A stretch of DNA of 64,000 bases from Rodentibacter genomosp. 1 (GCF_001999285.1 NZ_MLHN01000009.1:1-64000), one strand, 5' to 3'. Positions 50,393 to 61,062 are shown, counted from the first letter of the stretch. Numbers and translations: made by a program. Notes: generated by a model from the sequence alone, not told the origin.

Positions 50393-50461
50393 ATTACTTT
50401 CCTTAGAAAATACAAGATAAAAAATGTGATAAATGAAAAGGCTTAAATCCTAGCATTTCCT

Positions 50462-51205
50462 TTAAAGTTGAGCAATTTCTAAAATCAGTTTCTCAAGTTT
50501 GTGAGCGAATAGGAGAGGGTTTTCTGAATGGGCATTGTGACCGGCATTGGGAATGCTCGTTAAATTGAGTTGTTCGGAATGGGCAAGGGCTTGGAATTTA
50601 AGATCTTGTTCACCACAAAAATAAAAAAACGGCAGAGAACTTGACCGCACTTTGTCTCGGAAATTCGGTTGTTTGGCGAGGCTAGTGGCAAGTAACATTT
50701 TTCCAATGTTCGCACCACAATTCGCTTTTCGTTTTTCAACAAGTGTTGTCCGTTGATGGGCGGTTAAATGGGAAAATACGGGCTGTTGATACCAATCCTC
50801 CAACACATTCTCAGGCGGTTCATGGGTAAATCGCATTGCCCAATGGGTATCGTTTTGCCAGCGTACTTGTTTCTCCTCTTCTGTTTTTAAGCCTAAATTA
50901 GCCCCTTCCAAAATGATGGCTTGCAAGTTCCCTTTTTCCACATAAGCTTGTAAAGCATAATGCATAGCAATACGCCCACCAAGGGAATAGCCCACGAGAA
51001 AATAGGGTTCATTTTTGACTGCACTTTGGATTTTTTGGGAAAGATATTCAGCGGTATCATTAAAACTTTGGACGGTGGTTTCCTTTGCTTTGCCGTGGAA
51101 GGGTAAATCAACAGAAACGCAATGAAAGTGCGGTAGATTTTCGATAACTTTTTGCCAATCGGAAGAGGTGCCGAGAAGACCGTGGAGAAAAATAATATTC
51201 ATCAT
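50462..51205 (-). CDS. menH: SHCHC synthase MenH
   Basis: 247 residues, alpha/beta hydrolase fold with oxyanion region FLHGLLGTSSDW near 5, nucleophile elbow VGYSLGGRIAMH near 86 (Ser) and the catalytic His in NAGHNAHSENP near 222. It removes pyruvate from SEPHCHC in menaquinone synthesis. The gene directly follows menD; a hairpin in the 33-base gap may attenuate it. An uptake signal interrupts the C-terminal third without a frame change. Confidence 0.95.
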   Translation of the reverse strand: MMNIIFLHGLLGTSSDWQKVIENLPHFHCVSVDLPFHGKAKETTVQSFNDTAEYLSQKIQSAVKNEPYFLVGYSLGGRIAMHYALQAYVEKGNLQAIILEGANLGLKTEEEKQVRWQNDTHWAMRFTHEPPENVLEDWYQQPVFSHLTAHQRTTLVEKRKANCGANIGKMLLATSLAKQPNFRDKVRSSSLPFFYFCGEQDLKFQALAHSEQLNLTSIPNAGHNAHSENPLLFAHKLEKLILEIAQL

Positions 51206-51208
51206 AAA

Positions 51209-51230
51209 AACAAGGGCGGGATTCGCCCTT
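51209..51230 (-). terminator. Hairpin between menD and menH
   Basis: On the minus strand AAGGGCG and CGCCCTT enclose AATCC and are followed by GTTTTTATG, which leads straight into the menH start. It is terminator-like and leaves almost no room for a separate menH binding site. Confidence 0.6.
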
Positions 51231-51237
51231 AATTTCC

Positions 51238-52944
51238 TTATTCACCAATCACAGCATGGCTGATTTGTTCAATTAAACGTTTGTAAATATTGCTACCATC
51301 GTTTGGATTTGTTTTGATTTCAATCAATGTCGTTTTACGACGGGTGTAGGCTTGTTTTAACACGCTACTTAAATCTGCCCAAGTATAAGGGTGAGCATAT
51401 TTAATATCAAACATTGCTGCAATTTGTGAGAAATCACTGTTATGGGGTAAGCGATAAAAACGATCTTTGACCTCTTCCTCCACCGGTAACATATCAAAAA
51501 TCGCCCCGCCATTATTGTTGATGACAAAAACAATGGTCGGTTGTGTGACATTTTTAAAAAGTGCAAGGGAATTGAGATCGTACAGGGTTGAGGTATCACC
51601 AATCATTGCTACAACGGGTTGGTTGCTTCCTACGCCAATACCGGCAGCGGTCGCCAGTAAGCCATCAATCCCACTTGCGCCACGATTGGTATAAATTGGG
51701 TAGCCTTCAGGGAGTTTGGTGAGTGCATCGACAAGACGTACAAATAAACTATTGCCGAGGAACAAGATCCCATTGTAAGGCAACACTCGCTCAATATGAT
51801 GGGCAAGGGAGGCTTCGTTTAAATTTCCACCGACTTGTTGTTCAATAAAACCGGCACAGAATTTAGATAATGCAAGGGGTTCCAGCAACCAAGATTTTTG
51901 ACGAAGAGGCGGATGAGCTCTCAACCAATGGTGAGCTTTCGCATTAAAACGTGTATGGGTATGATGGTAAGGATCGACTGCTTTTTGCGTTTGTTCCACA
52001 ATCCAAAATTCGCCTTTAAAGGCTTGTAAAAATTGATTAATACGCTTGCTGATAAAACGAGAGCCAAGCTGAATCACAATATCAGCCTGTAATAATTTTT
52101 CACGCACGGTTTGGTTGGCGAGCCAAATATCGGCATAAGGTGTCATGGGTTCTACGCCGGATTGAATATCCGTTAATAACACCCAGCCCATAGTCGTTGC
52201 CCAAGCATTGATACCCATAGCTTGTTCCATTGGGAGTTGCCCGACGACAATCACCCCACGTTTGGTACGCCAGTGATCCCAATTTTCATGCATCATTACT
52301 TCTTGTTGTTGAGATTCGTGACTAATCCAAGGTTTATTGTGTGCAAGCCAACGTTGAAGTGGTTGTAGCCAAGGATGTGTATCAATCGCATCTTCCGAAG
52401 CCTCATAAAGTGGTTCGGCAAAAGGTACATTAATATGAACTACGCCACCTTGTTGGGTTTGCTGAAATATTGCTTGCTCAATCAGAGAAACTAGCCATTG
52501 TACAGAATAGTCGGCATTTGGCTTGGGTAGGTTGACATTGGCAACAGGGTAGTCGCCAAACATATTTTGTTGCAAGATGGCTTGATTGGCGCCACATTCC
52601 CATAATTCAGGTGGACGATCTGCCGTTAAAACAATGAGATTGACACCACTTTGGCGTGCTTCAATGATTGCCGGATAAAGGTTTGCTGCTGCTGTACCGG
52701 AAGTGACGATAATTGCCACGGGAGCTTGAGTGGATTTAGCAATACCGAGAGCAAAAAAGCCTAAACCACGCTCATCAAAATGGCTATAACAGGTGGCGCG
52801 GCCAGCGTTTTGTAAGCGGACGGCCTCAAGGGTTAAAGGGGTTGAGCGTGAGCCGGGGGCAATACAGAAATGGGAGACACCTTGGCGACCCAAGGTCTCT
52901 AACACCACTTTTGACCAACAACGATTAAACACGCTTACAGACAT
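51238..52944 (-). CDS. menD: SEPHCHC synthase MenD
   Basis: 568 residues, thiamine diphosphate enzyme joining isochorismate and 2-oxoglutarate in menaquinone synthesis. N-terminal pyrimidine domain (HFCIAPGSRSTPLTLEA near 27 and the catalytic Glu region FDERGLGFFALGIAKS near 55), central domain, and ThDP domain with GDTSTLYDLNSL near 440 and FVINNNGGAIF near 470. Its ATG lies inside the last codons of menF (10-base overlap), so it is translationally coupled. Confidence 0.97.
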   Translation of the reverse strand: MSVSVFNRCWSKVVLETLGRQGVSHFCIAPGSRSTPLTLEAVRLQNAGRATCYSHFDERGLGFFALGIAKSTQAPVAIIVTSGTAAANLYPAIIEARQSGVNLIVLTADRPPELWECGANQAILQQNMFGDYPVANVNLPKPNADYSVQWLVSLIEQAIFQQTQQGGVVHINVPFAEPLYEASEDAIDTHPWLQPLQRWLAHNKPWISHESQQQEVMMHENWDHWRTKRGVIVVGQLPMEQAMGINAWATTMGWVLLTDIQSGVEPMTPYADIWLANQTVREKLLQADIVIQLGSRFISKRINQFLQAFKGEFWIVEQTQKAVDPYHHTHTRFNAKAHHWLRAHPPLRQKSWLLEPLALSKFCAGFIEQQVGGNLNEASLAHHIERVLPYNGILFLGNSLFVRLVDALTKLPEGYPIYTNRGASGIDGLLATAAGIGVGSNQPVVAMIGDTSTLYDLNSLALFKNVTQPTIVFVINNNGGAIFDMLPVEEEVKDRFYRLPHNSDFSQIAAMFDIKYAHPYTWADLSSVLKQAYTRRKTTLIEIKTNPNDGSNIYKRLIEQISHAVIGE

Positions 52945-54227
52945 TCTTTTTCTCCATTATTATTTTCTGCAAAAAGGGTTATTAATCCTGATGCCTTACG
53001 TTCAATTTCTTTCCACTCTGCTAAAGGTTCGGAGCCTTCAACAATACCGGCTCCGGCAAAGACACGAATTCGGTTTCCCTCAATAAATGCGGAACGAATC
53101 GCGACACAAAATTCCGAATAAGCCTCGCTCATTAATCCTAATGTGCCGGCATACCACCCACGATCAAAGGTTTCAATTTCCGATAAAATCATTCTCGCTT
53201 GTTGTTGAGGTAAACCGGAAACTGCCGCAGTGGGGTGAATCGATTTGAGTAGTGCGGAATCTCGATAATGTGCGGTCAAATTTGCCCGAATTTTTCGCAA
53301 CAAATGTTGAACTTTGCGTAAAGGTTTAAGCTCTACTTCACTGACATCAATAGATTCCACCATAGATTTGATATTCTGTGAAATATCTTGAACCACAAGC
53401 CAGTTTTCGTTTAAATTTTTTTCATCATTTAATAACCACTCTGCTTGTTGTTGATTTTCTTTTGAGTCAGCCGTAATCGGTGCGGTACCGGCAAGGGCTT
53501 CAGTTAAAAATAAATTATATTCACGGGCAAATAGGCGCTCAGGCGTTGAGCCTACGAATGTGGAATGAGGACTTTCCGCCCATAAAAAATGGTAACAGCC
53601 CTGATTCCGGCGCTCGCTTTCTGCAAGGAAATCATAGGCATTGACGGCTTGTTTTAAGTGAAAAACCGTTTCATTCGCTAATACCAGTTTTGTGAGTTCG
53701 CCTTGTTTTATTTCATAAAGTGCCTGATTAACCCAATCGCACCACATTTGTTTATTTGCCCGTTGCTCTGTATGGAGCGGTATTTGTTTTGGCGGTTCGC
53801 AAAGTGCGGTTATTTTAGGCAAAGTTTTCAATTGTTCCAAAGCCGTTTGTGCAGACGCTCTGCCTTCTACAAAGCAACTTATCGTGATAGTTTTATCATT
53901 TTTTTCTATCATCAATTGCGGCAGAATAAATTGTCCGTATCCTTGAAATTGCAGTCCGCCTAGCAGAGGAAAATCAAATGTCTCAATAAATTCTTGTGCT
54001 ATATTTAATTGGCAAAAAGACCGTACTTCCCCCAATGCCGCGATGACTTTATTTTCATCACGAAAGCGCAAATAGAATTGTGGATAAGTGGTTTGTGATT
54101 TTAGCCATGCCAATAAATTGATATTGGCGATCGTGGCTTGAAAACGCACAATATCAGTTTTCCCTTGTTGCAAATAAGTTTCAATTTGAGAACTTAATTG
54201 GCTTTTGGCTTGCTCTAAACTACCCAT
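52935..54227 (-). CDS. menF: Isochorismate synthase MenF
   Basis: 430 residues, chorismate-binding enzyme that starts menaquinone synthesis. C-terminal signatures: TAAVSGLPQQQARM near 328, RGWYAGTLGLMSEAYSEF near 352-369 and FAGAGIVEGSEPLAEW near 390-405; the basic Lys in LTKLVLANET near 180 is the MenF/EntC catalytic type. A siderophore EntC role is unlikely because menD follows. An uptake signal lies within the N-terminal third. The gene is divergent from alaA. Confidence 0.95.
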   Translation of the reverse strand: MGSLEQAKSQLSSQIETYLQQGKTDIVRFQATIANINLLAWLKSQTTYPQFYLRFRDENKVIAALGEVRSFCQLNIAQEFIETFDFPLLGGLQFQGYGQFILPQLMIEKNDKTITISCFVEGRASAQTALEQLKTLPKITALCEPPKQIPLHTEQRANKQMWCDWVNQALYEIKQGELTKLVLANETVFHLKQAVNAYDFLAESERRNQGCYHFLWAESPHSTFVGSTPERLFAREYNLFLTEALAGTAPITADSKENQQQAEWLLNDEKNLNENWLVVQDISQNIKSMVESIDVSEVELKPLRKVQHLLRKIRANLTAHYRDSALLKSIHPTAAVSGLPQQQARMILSEIETFDRGWYAGTLGLMSEAYSEFCVAIRSAFIEGNRIRVFAGAGIVEGSEPLAEWKEIERKASGLITLFAENNNGEKECL

Positions 54228-54371
54228 TTTAACTTGTTCAAAATAGACAAAAAATTAGCCCGTATTCTACCGTAATTTATCTGACACAAAAAATTTTTTT
54301 ACAAAATCTTTGCAAGATTGAAAATTCAGCGTAAATTAACCGCACTTATCACAAAAATAAAAGGAATTGAT

Positions 54372-55586
54372 ATGCGATTATTCCCTAAGTCCGATAAATT
54401 GGAACACGTTTGTTATGATATTCGTGGCCCTGTACATAAAGAAGCGCTCCGTTTGGAAGAAGAGGGCAATAAAATTTTAAAATTAAATATTGGTAATCCT
54501 GCCCCATTCGGTTTTGAAGCGCCGGATGAAATCTTGGTAGATGTCTTGCGTAACTTGCCTTCTGCGCAAGGCTATTGCGATTCAAAAGGCTTGTATTCAG
54601 CCCGTAAGGCTATTGTGCAATATTATCAATCAAAGGGTATTCAAGGCTCAACGGTGAACGATGTCTATATTGGCAACGGCGTGTCTGAGTTGATTACGAT
54701 GGCAATGCAAGCCTTATTAAATGATGGAGATGAAGTGTTGGTTCCTATGCCGGATTATCCATTATGGACGGCGGCAGTGACGCTTTCCGGTGGCAAAGCC
54801 GTGCATTATCTGTGTGACGAAGATGCCAATTGGTTTCCCGCAGTAGATGATATTAAGGCTAAAATTAATGCGAAAACCAAAGCTATCGTGATTATCAACC
54901 CAAATAACCCAACGGGAGCGGTGTATAGCAAAGCCTTGTTGGACGAAATCGTGGAAGTGGCTCGCCAACATAATCTGATTATTTTTGCGGACGAAATTTA
55001 CGATAAAATTTTATACGATAATGCGGTTCATCATCACATTGCGGCATTAGCGCCGGATTTATTAACAGTGACGTTTAACGGCTTGTCAAAATCTTACCGT
55101 GTCGCCGGTTTCCGCCAAGGCTGGATGATTCTAAATGGCCCGAAAAATCATGCACAAGGTTATATTGAGGGTTTGGATATGCTTGCCTCAATGCGTTTGT
55201 GTGCCAATGTACCAATGCAGCATGCGATTCAAACAGCACTGGGCGGTTATCAAAGTATTAATGAGTTTATTTTGCCGGGCGGACGTCTATTGGAGCAACG
55301 TAATAAAGCTTATGAATTGATAACACAAATTCCCGGTATTAGCTGCGTGAAACCTATGGGAGCGCTTTATATGTTCCCGAAAATTGATGTGAAAAAATTT
55401 AATATTCATAGTGATGAAAAAATGGTGCTGGATTTACTTCGCCAAGAAAAAGTGTTGCTTGTGCATGGTAAAGGATTTAACTGGCATTCACCGGATCACT
55501 TCCGCATTGTCACCTTGCCTTATGTGAACCAGTTGGAAGAGGCGATTACCAAATTAGGGCGTTTCTTAGAAAACTATCATCAATAG
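54372..55586 (+). CDS. alaA: Glutamate-pyruvate aminotransferase AlaA
   Basis: 404 residues from ATG 54372 (MRLFPKSDKLEHVCYD), chosen for AAGGAATTG before it; the longer frame to 54318 reads through an uptake signal. PLP class I fold: NPNNPTGAVY near 178-187, the Lys in FNGLSKSYRVAGFRQGW near 240 that binds PLP, and the final Arg region HFRIVTLP near 380. It makes alanine from pyruvate and glutamate. Matches E. coli AlaA in start and length. Confidence 0.95.
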   Translation: MRLFPKSDKLEHVCYDIRGPVHKEALRLEEEGNKILKLNIGNPAPFGFEAPDEILVDVLRNLPSAQGYCDSKGLYSARKAIVQYYQSKGIQGSTVNDVYIGNGVSELITMAMQALLNDGDEVLVPMPDYPLWTAAVTLSGGKAVHYLCDEDANWFPAVDDIKAKINAKTKAIVIINPNNPTGAVYSKALLDEIVEVARQHNLIIFADEIYDKILYDNAVHHHIAALAPDLLTVTFNGLSKSYRVAGFRQGWMILNGPKNHAQGYIEGLDMLASMRLCANVPMQHAIQTALGGYQSINEFILPGGRLLEQRNKAYELITQIPGISCVKPMGALYMFPKIDVKKFNIHSDEKMVLDLLRQEKVLLVHGKGFNWHSPDHFRIVTLPYVNQLEEAITKLGRFLENYHQ

Positions 55587-55633
55587 GAAAAGTGCGGTCA
55601 AAAACGTCATATTTTTAATTATTATGGGGAAAA

Positions 55634-55782
55634 TACACAAAATAGGGGATTAGTGAAATGTGGAGACACACTGCGTGTGTCCGTTATAAAGCCAAATTAT
55701 TTCAATAGGTTAAAATTTGGACACACGCAGTGTGTCCCTATCTACCCCAAAAACAGCTTTGTGTGACTGCTACATCATACCG
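55634..55782. repeat. MITE/REPIN-like element, copy 5
   Basis: Hairpin at 55660-55682 (GTGGAGACACACTGCGTGTG) and its inverted partner 55719-55741 (GGACACACGCAGTGTGTCCC) stand 36 bases apart. The right arm (TACCCCAAAAACAGCTTTGTG then GCTACATCATACCG, ending 55782) is the complement of the left arm of copy 4, so either arm can carry this sequence. The left end is less well preserved. It lies between the convergent alaA and typA genes beside an inverted uptake pair. Confidence 0.8.
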
Positions 55783-55792
55783 AACAACAGAA

Positions 55793-55820
55793 AAAGTGCG
55801 GTAGAAATTGACCGCACTTT
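55793..55820. terminator. Inverted uptake-signal pair after copy 5
   Basis: AAAGTGCGGT and ACCGCACTTT around a short spacer form a perfect stem between alaA and typA. It may terminate either gene, but a stronger terminator for typA stands just beyond. Confidence 0.6.
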
Positions 55821-55826
55821 CAATGT

Positions 55827-55857
55827 AAAAATGGAATCATCACTGATTCCATTTTTT
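55827..55857. terminator. Terminator after typA
   Basis: AAAATGGAATCA and TGATTCCATTTT form a 12-bp stem with four-base loop and A and T flanks, directly after the typA stop. Confidence 0.85.
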
Positions 55858-55859
55858 GT

Positions 55860-57710
55860 TTAGTGGGTGCTTGTACTGGTTGTGGTACGATTTGCCCGTT
55901 TACGATCGTTTTCCGTCAAAAGTTTTTTGCGAATACGGATCGATTCCGGTGTCACTTCCACTAATTCATCGTCATCAATAAATTCAATGGCTTGTTCAAG
56001 GCTAAATTTCACTGGTGTGGTGAGGACAATGGCGTCATCTTTACCTGAAGCACGCATATTGGTGAGTTTTTTACCTTGTAAGCAGTTAACGGTTAAATCG
56101 TTTGAACGGCTATGGATACCAATAATCTGACCTTCATAGACTTCCACGTTGGCATCGATCATTAATTTGCCTCGTTCTTGTAAGCCGAACAATGCATAAG
56201 CGAGAGCTTTACCTGTGGCGTTAGAAATTAACACACCATTTTTACGTTGACCGATTTCGCCGCCTTTGATGTCATCATAATGGCTGAAACTGGAGTAAAG
56301 CAAACCGGTACCGGAAGTCATGGTCATAAATTCGCCACGGAAGCCGATTAAGCCACGACTTGGAATAATATATTCTAAACGAACACGCCCTTTACCATCC
56401 GGCAACATATCACGCACTTCACCTTTACGGATACCTAAGGCTTCCATCACAGAACCTTGGTGCTGTTCTTCCACATCAATGGTCACTTGCTCATAAGGTT
56501 CTTGTTTTTTGCCATCAATTTCACGATAGATAACTTTTGGACGGGAAACGGCAAGTTCATAGCCTTCACGGCGCATATTTTCAATCAATACGGAAAGATG
56601 TAATTCGCCTCGACCGGATACACGGAACTCATCCGGGTTTGGGGTTTCTTCCACACGTAACGCTACGTTGTGAACCAATTCTTTATTTAAACGTTCAAGA
56701 ATTTGACGTGAAGTGACATATTTTCCTTCTTGACCGGCAAATGGAGATGTATTCACACAGAAGAACATCGTCACAGTTGGTTCATCAACGGTTAATGAAG
56801 GCAGTGCTTCAACGGCATTGATATCGCAGATGGTATCGGAAATATTGAGTTCGCCTAAACCGGTGATAGCTACGATATCGCCGGCATAGGCCATTTCTTC
56901 TTCATAACGTTGTAAACCCAGATGTCCAAGCACCTGACCAACACGCCCTTGACGGGTTTTCCCCTCGCTATTAATGATAGTGACCGGTTGATTTGGTTTA
57001 ATTGAACCACGTTTAATGCGACCAATGCCAATGACCCCAACATAGCTATTGTAGTCTAATTGGGAAATTTGCATTTGGAACGGCGCATCTAATTCCACTT
57101 TTGGTGGTTCAACATGTTTAACAATGGCTTCAAATAATGGGGTCATGTCTTCTGCCAATTCTTCATGTTCTAAACCTGCAACACCATTTAACGCAGAGGC
57201 ATAAATGATCGGAAAGTCTAGCTGTTCATCCGTTGCACCAAGATTGACAAATAAATCGAAGACTTGATCCACAACCCAATCAGGGCGGGCACCCGGACGG
57301 TCAACTTTGTTGATGACGACAATCGGTTTTAATCCGTGAGCGAAAGCTTTTTGAGTAACGAAACGGGTTTGCGGCATCGGACCATCAAAAGCATCGACCA
57401 CTAAAAGAACTGAGTCAACCATTGAAAGCACGCGTTCTACTTCACCACCAAAGTCAGCATGTCCCGGTGTATCGACAATGTTAATACGGTAGTCATTCCA
57501 ATTAATCGCCGTGTTTTTGGCAAGGATCGTAATACCACGCTCTTTTTCGAGATCATTAGAATCCATGACACGTTCATCTATGTCGCCACGTGTTGCTTCA
57601 AAAGTACCGGATTGTTGAAGAAGTTTATCTACAAGCGTAGTTTTACCATGGTCAACGTGCGCGATAATCGCAATATTGCGTAGTTTATTAATATCAATTT
57701 TGTTTGTCAT
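55860..57710 (-). CDS. typA: Ribosome-associated GTPase TypA/BipA
   Basis: 616 residues, translational GTPase with G1 [15 protein letters not shown] near 17, G2/G3 (RGITILAKN and [10 protein letters not shown] near 80), G4 NKVDRPGA near 133, EF-G-like domains and the BipA-specific C-terminal domain. It assists 50S assembly and growth at low temperature or stress. It is transcribed away from glnA, the same neighbour relation as in many gamma-proteobacteria. Confidence 0.97.
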   Translation of the reverse strand: MTNKIDINKLRNIAIIAHVDHGKTTLVDKLLQQSGTFEATRGDIDERVMDSNDLEKERGITILAKNTAINWNDYRINIVDTPGHADFGGEVERVLSMVDSVLLVVDAFDGPMPQTRFVTQKAFAHGLKPIVVINKVDRPGARPDWVVDQVFDLFVNLGATDEQLDFPIIYASALNGVAGLEHEELAEDMTPLFEAIVKHVEPPKVELDAPFQMQISQLDYNSYVGVIGIGRIKRGSIKPNQPVTIINSEGKTRQGRVGQVLGHLGLQRYEEEMAYAGDIVAITGLGELNISDTICDINAVEALPSLTVDEPTVTMFFCVNTSPFAGQEGKYVTSRQILERLNKELVHNVALRVEETPNPDEFRVSGRGELHLSVLIENMRREGYELAVSRPKVIYREIDGKKQEPYEQVTIDVEEQHQGSVMEALGIRKGEVRDMLPDGKGRVRLEYIIPSRGLIGFRGEFMTMTSGTGLLYSSFSHYDDIKGGEIGQRKNGVLISNATGKALAYALFGLQERGKLMIDANVEVYEGQIIGIHSRSNDLTVNCLQGKKLTNMRASGKDDAIVLTTPVKFSLEQAIEFIDDDELVEVTPESIRIRKKLLTENDRKRANRTTTSTSTH

Positions 57711-57993
57711 TGCTTATTCTGAATAGGTTATGTAAGGTGTGTGAAACGATGTTTCACGCACGAATTAAACGGTTTGTTGTTTTCATGCGTGGGTTGAAGA
57801 CCATTCACACGCTTTTGTGATAAATAGCCCTTATTTTGAGCACGAAAGGGCGAGGATTATACATGACTTTTATATTGCCCGCTATGTTAAATAATAAAAA
57901 TAAATCCAATGAAAAGCAGCAGAGATTAAGCTATAATGCGACCTATTTTTTAATAATCCTTACCTAGCAAAATAAATAATAGAGGAACGACTT
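57711..57993. promoter_or_regulatory. typA-glnA divergent region
   Basis: 283 bases. GTGAAAC and GTTTCAC around GAT (57741-57757) form a perfect 7-bp inverted repeat near the typA start. TATAAT at 57932-57937 is a likely -10 for glnA, without a good -35. I do not see a convincing sigma-54 (GG-N10-GC) promoter of the enteric glnA type. Confidence 0.4.
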
Positions 57994-59412
57994 ATGTCAA
58001 ACGCAAATGCCATCGCTAATGTATTTAAACTGATTGAAGAAAATGATATTAAATTTGTGCTTCTTCGGTTTACTGATATTAAAGGCAAGGAACACGGTGT
58101 ATCTATTCCGGTTAATCTTGTGGATGAAGATATGTTTGAAGACGGTAAAATGTTCGATGGTTCATCCGTAGAAGGTTGGAAAACCATCAATAAAGCCGAT
58201 ATGCTTTTAATGCCAATGGCTGAAACTGCCGTTGTTGACCCATTTGCGCAAATCCCGACTCTTTCTCTTCGTTGTAGCGTGTATGAACCGACCACGATGC
58301 AAAGTTATGATCGCGATCCTCGTTCTATTGCGATTCGTGCTGAAAATTATATGCGTTCTACCGGTATTGCCGATCAAGCATTCTTTGGTCCTGAACCTGA
58401 ATTTTTCTTATTTGATGATGTGCGTTTTGATGTGTCGATGAACCGCGCATCTTTTTCCGTTGATGATGTGGAAGCGGCTTGGAATACCAACAAAAAATAT
58501 GAGGGGGGGAATAATGGTTATCGCCCTCTGAAAAAAGGTGGGTATTGTGCCGTTGCTCCTATTGATAGTGCACATGACATTCGCTCTGAAATGTGTCTGC
58601 TTTTAGAAGAAATGGGATTAGTCATAGAGGCTCACCATCACGAAGTGGCAACAGCAGGTCAAAACGAAATTGCAACGAAATTTAATAGCTTAACGTTAAA
58701 AGCAGATGAGACTCAAATCTATAAATATGTGGTGCAAAATGTCGCACTTGAACATGGTAAAACTGCGTGCTTTATGCCGAAACCAATCACCGGCGACAAT
58801 GGTTCGGGTATGCACTGTAATATGTCATTAAGCAAAGAAGGTAAAAATATCTTCCAAGGCGATAAATATGCCGGTCTTTCTGAAACCGCACTTTACTATA
58901 TTGGCGGCATCATTAAACATGCTAAGGCATTAAATGCGTTTACAAATCCAAGTACCAACTCTTATAAACGCTTAGTACCGGGTTATGAAGCACCGGTATT
59001 ATTGGCTTATTCAGCAAGTAACCGTTCCGCCTCAATCCGTATTCCTGCAGTGACAAGCCCGAAAGCGATTCGTATTGAAGCCCGTTTCCCTGATCCAATG
59101 GCAAACCCATATCTTGCATTTGCCGCTTTATTAATGGCGGGATTAGACGGTATCGTGAATAAAATCCACCCGGGTGATGCGATGGATAAAAACCTTTACG
59201 ATTTGCCACCGGAAGAACTTAAAGACATTCCTGCTGTAGCAAGCTCACTTGAAGAAGCCTTGAATGCTTTGGAGAAAGACTACGAATTCTTAACTCACGG
59301 TGATGTATTCAGTAAAGAGTTTGTGGATGCTTTCATCAGCATTAAACGCAAAGAAGTAGAACGCTTAAATATGACCCCACATCCTGTGGAGTTTGAGATG
59401 TATTATGCGTAA
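57994..59412 (+). CDS. glnA: Glutamine synthetase, type I
   Basis: 472 residues, dodecameric GSI. Visible motifs: latch and metal residues in [12 protein letters not shown] near 50-61, [10 protein letters not shown] near 130, [10 protein letters not shown] near 265 and the arginine flap SIRIPA near 345. The adenylylation tyrosine is present in [10 protein letters not shown] near 398, so activity can be switched off by GlnE. It is the ammonia-assimilating enzyme. A paired uptake signal terminates it, and a sugar-polymer locus begins right after. Confidence 0.98.
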   Translation: MSNANAIANVFKLIEENDIKFVLLRFTDIKGKEHGVSIPVNLVDEDMFEDGKMFDGSSVEGWKTINKADMLLMPMAETAVVDPFAQIPTLSLRCSVYEPTTMQSYDRDPRSIAIRAENYMRSTGIADQAFFGPEPEFFLFDDVRFDVSMNRASFSVDDVEAAWNTNKKYEGGNNGYRPLKKGGYCAVAPIDSAHDIRSEMCLLLEEMGLVIEAHHHEVATAGQNEIATKFNSLTLKADETQIYKYVVQNVALEHGKTACFMPKPITGDNGSGMHCNMSLSKEGKNIFQGDKYAGLSETALYYIGGIIKHAKALNAFTNPSTNSYKRLVPGYEAPVLLAYSASNRSASIRIPAVTSPKAIRIEARFPDPMANPYLAFAALLMAGLDGIVNKIHPGDAMDKNLYDLPPEELKDIPAVASSLEEALNALEKDYEFLTHGDVFSKEFVDAFISIKRKEVERLNMTPHPVEFEMYYA

Positions 59413-59442
59413 TTTGAGCTAGAAAACTGTATATTGAGCAAA

Positions 59443-59474
59443 GAAAGTGCGGTTGATTTTGACCGCACTTTTTA
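59443..59474 (+). terminator. Inverted uptake-signal terminator after glnA
   Basis: AAAGTGCGGT and ACCGCACTTTTT form a 10-bp stem followed by T. It separates glnA from the export locus. Confidence 0.8.
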
Positions 59475-59539
59475 TATGTATATTGTTAAATTGTGTTGCT
59501 AGTGTATAATCACGCCCCAATTAGTGATAAGGATAAAAT

Positions 59540-60331
59540 ATGCTAACGAAACTGTTTAGTAAGTTTGAACGTTTTTTCGCTTTTGATGAATTACTGAAAC
59601 AACTGATTATTCGTGATGTGAAACTCAAGTATAGACGTAGTTATCTTGGTTATCTTTGGAGTATTTTAAATCCATTGATGTTAATGATGGTGCTTGTTTT
59701 CATTTTTTCTAATTTATTTAGATTTGATATTCCTAATTTCCCTCTCTATATGATTTCGGGACAATTTTTATTTAATTTTATGACTGAAGCAACAAATATG
59801 TCTGTTGGGTCTATTACAGGAAATGCTTCTTTAATCAAAAAAACATATGTGCCTAAATATATTTTTACCGTTTCAAAAGTAGGAAGTTCATTAGTTAATC
59901 TATTGTTTTCAATAGGTGCTTTATTATTGGTAATGATTTTTACTAATGCAGAATTTTCTTGGAATCTGTTATTTTTCCCTATTATTATTCTCGAAGTCTT
60001 TATTTTTAGTTTAGGTGTAGGGCTATGGCTTGCGGCAATTACAGTTTTCTTTAGAGATATTCAATATCTTTGGGGAGTGTTTATTTCTATGTGGATGTAT
60101 TTAACTCCCTTATTCTACCCTGCTTCCATTATTCCTGAAGAATACCGTTCTCTCTACCAAAATGCAAATCCAATGTATGGTTATATTGAACAGTTTAGAG
60201 ATATTGTTTTGCATGCTAGATTTCCACAAGTGGATAGCGTTTTAATTGGGTTTACGACAGCATTTATTGTATTAATTTTAGGTGCTTGGTATTTTAATAA
60301 AAAACAAGATGAATTTATTTTATATATCTAA
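59540..60331 (+). CDS. wzm: Polysaccharide ABC transporter permease Wzm
   Basis: 263 residues, ABC-2 type, six membrane helices after an amphipathic start (ELLKQLIIRDVKLKYRRSYL, with the family's RDxKxRYxxS pattern). It carries lipid-linked O-antigen or a similar polymer across the inner membrane with Wzt. The stop codon overlaps the wzt start (TAATG), so the two are translationally coupled. It has GATAAGGATAAAAT before the ATG. GC content falls from here onward, typical of surface-polymer loci. Confidence 0.93.
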   Translation: MLTKLFSKFERFFAFDELLKQLIIRDVKLKYRRSYLGYLWSILNPLMLMMVLVFIFSNLFRFDIPNFPLYMISGQFLFNFMTEATNMSVGSITGNASLIKKTYVPKYIFTVSKVGSSLVNLLFSIGALLLVMIFTNAEFSWNLLFFPIIILEVFIFSLGVGLWLAAITVFFRDIQYLWGVFISMWMYLTPLFYPASIIPEEYRSLYQNANPMYGYIEQFRDIVLHARFPQVDSVLIGFTTAFIVLILGAWYFNKKQDEFILYI

Positions 60332-61062
60332 TGAAAAATGAAACTGTAATTAAAGTCACTAATGCCACTGTTCGCTTTAATAAGGCAACTGAAAATTATA
60401 ATGGCTTAAAAGAATATGTGATTAAAATGCTAAAAGGGGAATTAATGTTCCAAGAATTTTTGGCATTGAAGGATATTAATTTTGAAGTAAAAAGAGGAGA
60501 ATCTTGGGGACTTATTGGCACCAATGGTTCAGGCAAATCGACTTTGCTCAAACTTATTTGTGGCATATTAAAACCCTATAAAGGAACTGTAGAAGTTCAT
60601 GGCAACATTGCGCCATTAATTGAATTGGGGGCGGGCTTTGATGGTGAGCTTACTGCGAGAGAAAACATCTATCTCAATGGTGCATTACTCGGTCATAAAA
60701 AAACTTTTATGGAGCAGCATTTTGATGAAATCATTGATTTTGCAGAGCTACAAGATTTTGTTGATGTTCCGATTAAAAATTTCTCATCAGGTATGGCGGC
60801 TCGTTTAGGTTTTGCCGTAGCGACTATTGTTAAACCTGAAATACTCATTGTTGATGAAGTTCTAGCTGTAGGAGATGCAGCTTTCCAAGAGAAATGTAAA
60901 AAACGAATGGAAGAAATGCTTGCTGGAGGAACGACATTGCTCTTTGTTTCGCATTCAATCGAACAAGTGAGAGAACTTTGTCAGAATGTGATTTGGATTG
61001 ATAAGGGAATAGTAAAAACAATAGGAAGAGCTAAAGATATTATTTACAGTTATAAGATTTAA
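60331..61062 (+). CDS. wzt: Polysaccharide ABC transporter ATPase Wzt (short form)
   Basis: 243 residues with Walker A IGTNGSGKSTLLKL near 67, signature NFSSGMAARLGFAVA near 149, Walker B ILIVDEVLAVGDAAF near 170 and the H loop LFVSHS. It ends soon after the ATPase fold and lacks the C-terminal sugar-binding domain of E. coli O8/O9a Wzt. The same short form occurs in Klebsiella galactan I export, where chain length depends on the balance of synthesis and export rather than a terminal cap. It powers Wzm. Confidence 0.93.
   Translation: MKNETVIKVTNATVRFNKATENYNGLKEYVIKMLKGELMFQEFLALKDINFEVKRGESWGLIGTNGSGKSTLLKLICGILKPYKGTVEVHGNIAPLIELGAGFDGELTARENIYLNGALLGHKKTFMEQHFDEIIDFAELQDFVDVPIKNFSSGMAARLGFAVATIVKPEILIVDEVLAVGDAAFQEKCKKRMEEMLAGGTTLLFVSHSIEQVRELCQNVIWIDKGIVKTIGRAKDIIYSYKI

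Noticed and set aside
57741-57757. CRP binding site near typA
   Set aside because: The inverted GTGAAAC/GTTTCAC halves have the wrong spacing for the TGTGA-N6-TCACA consensus.
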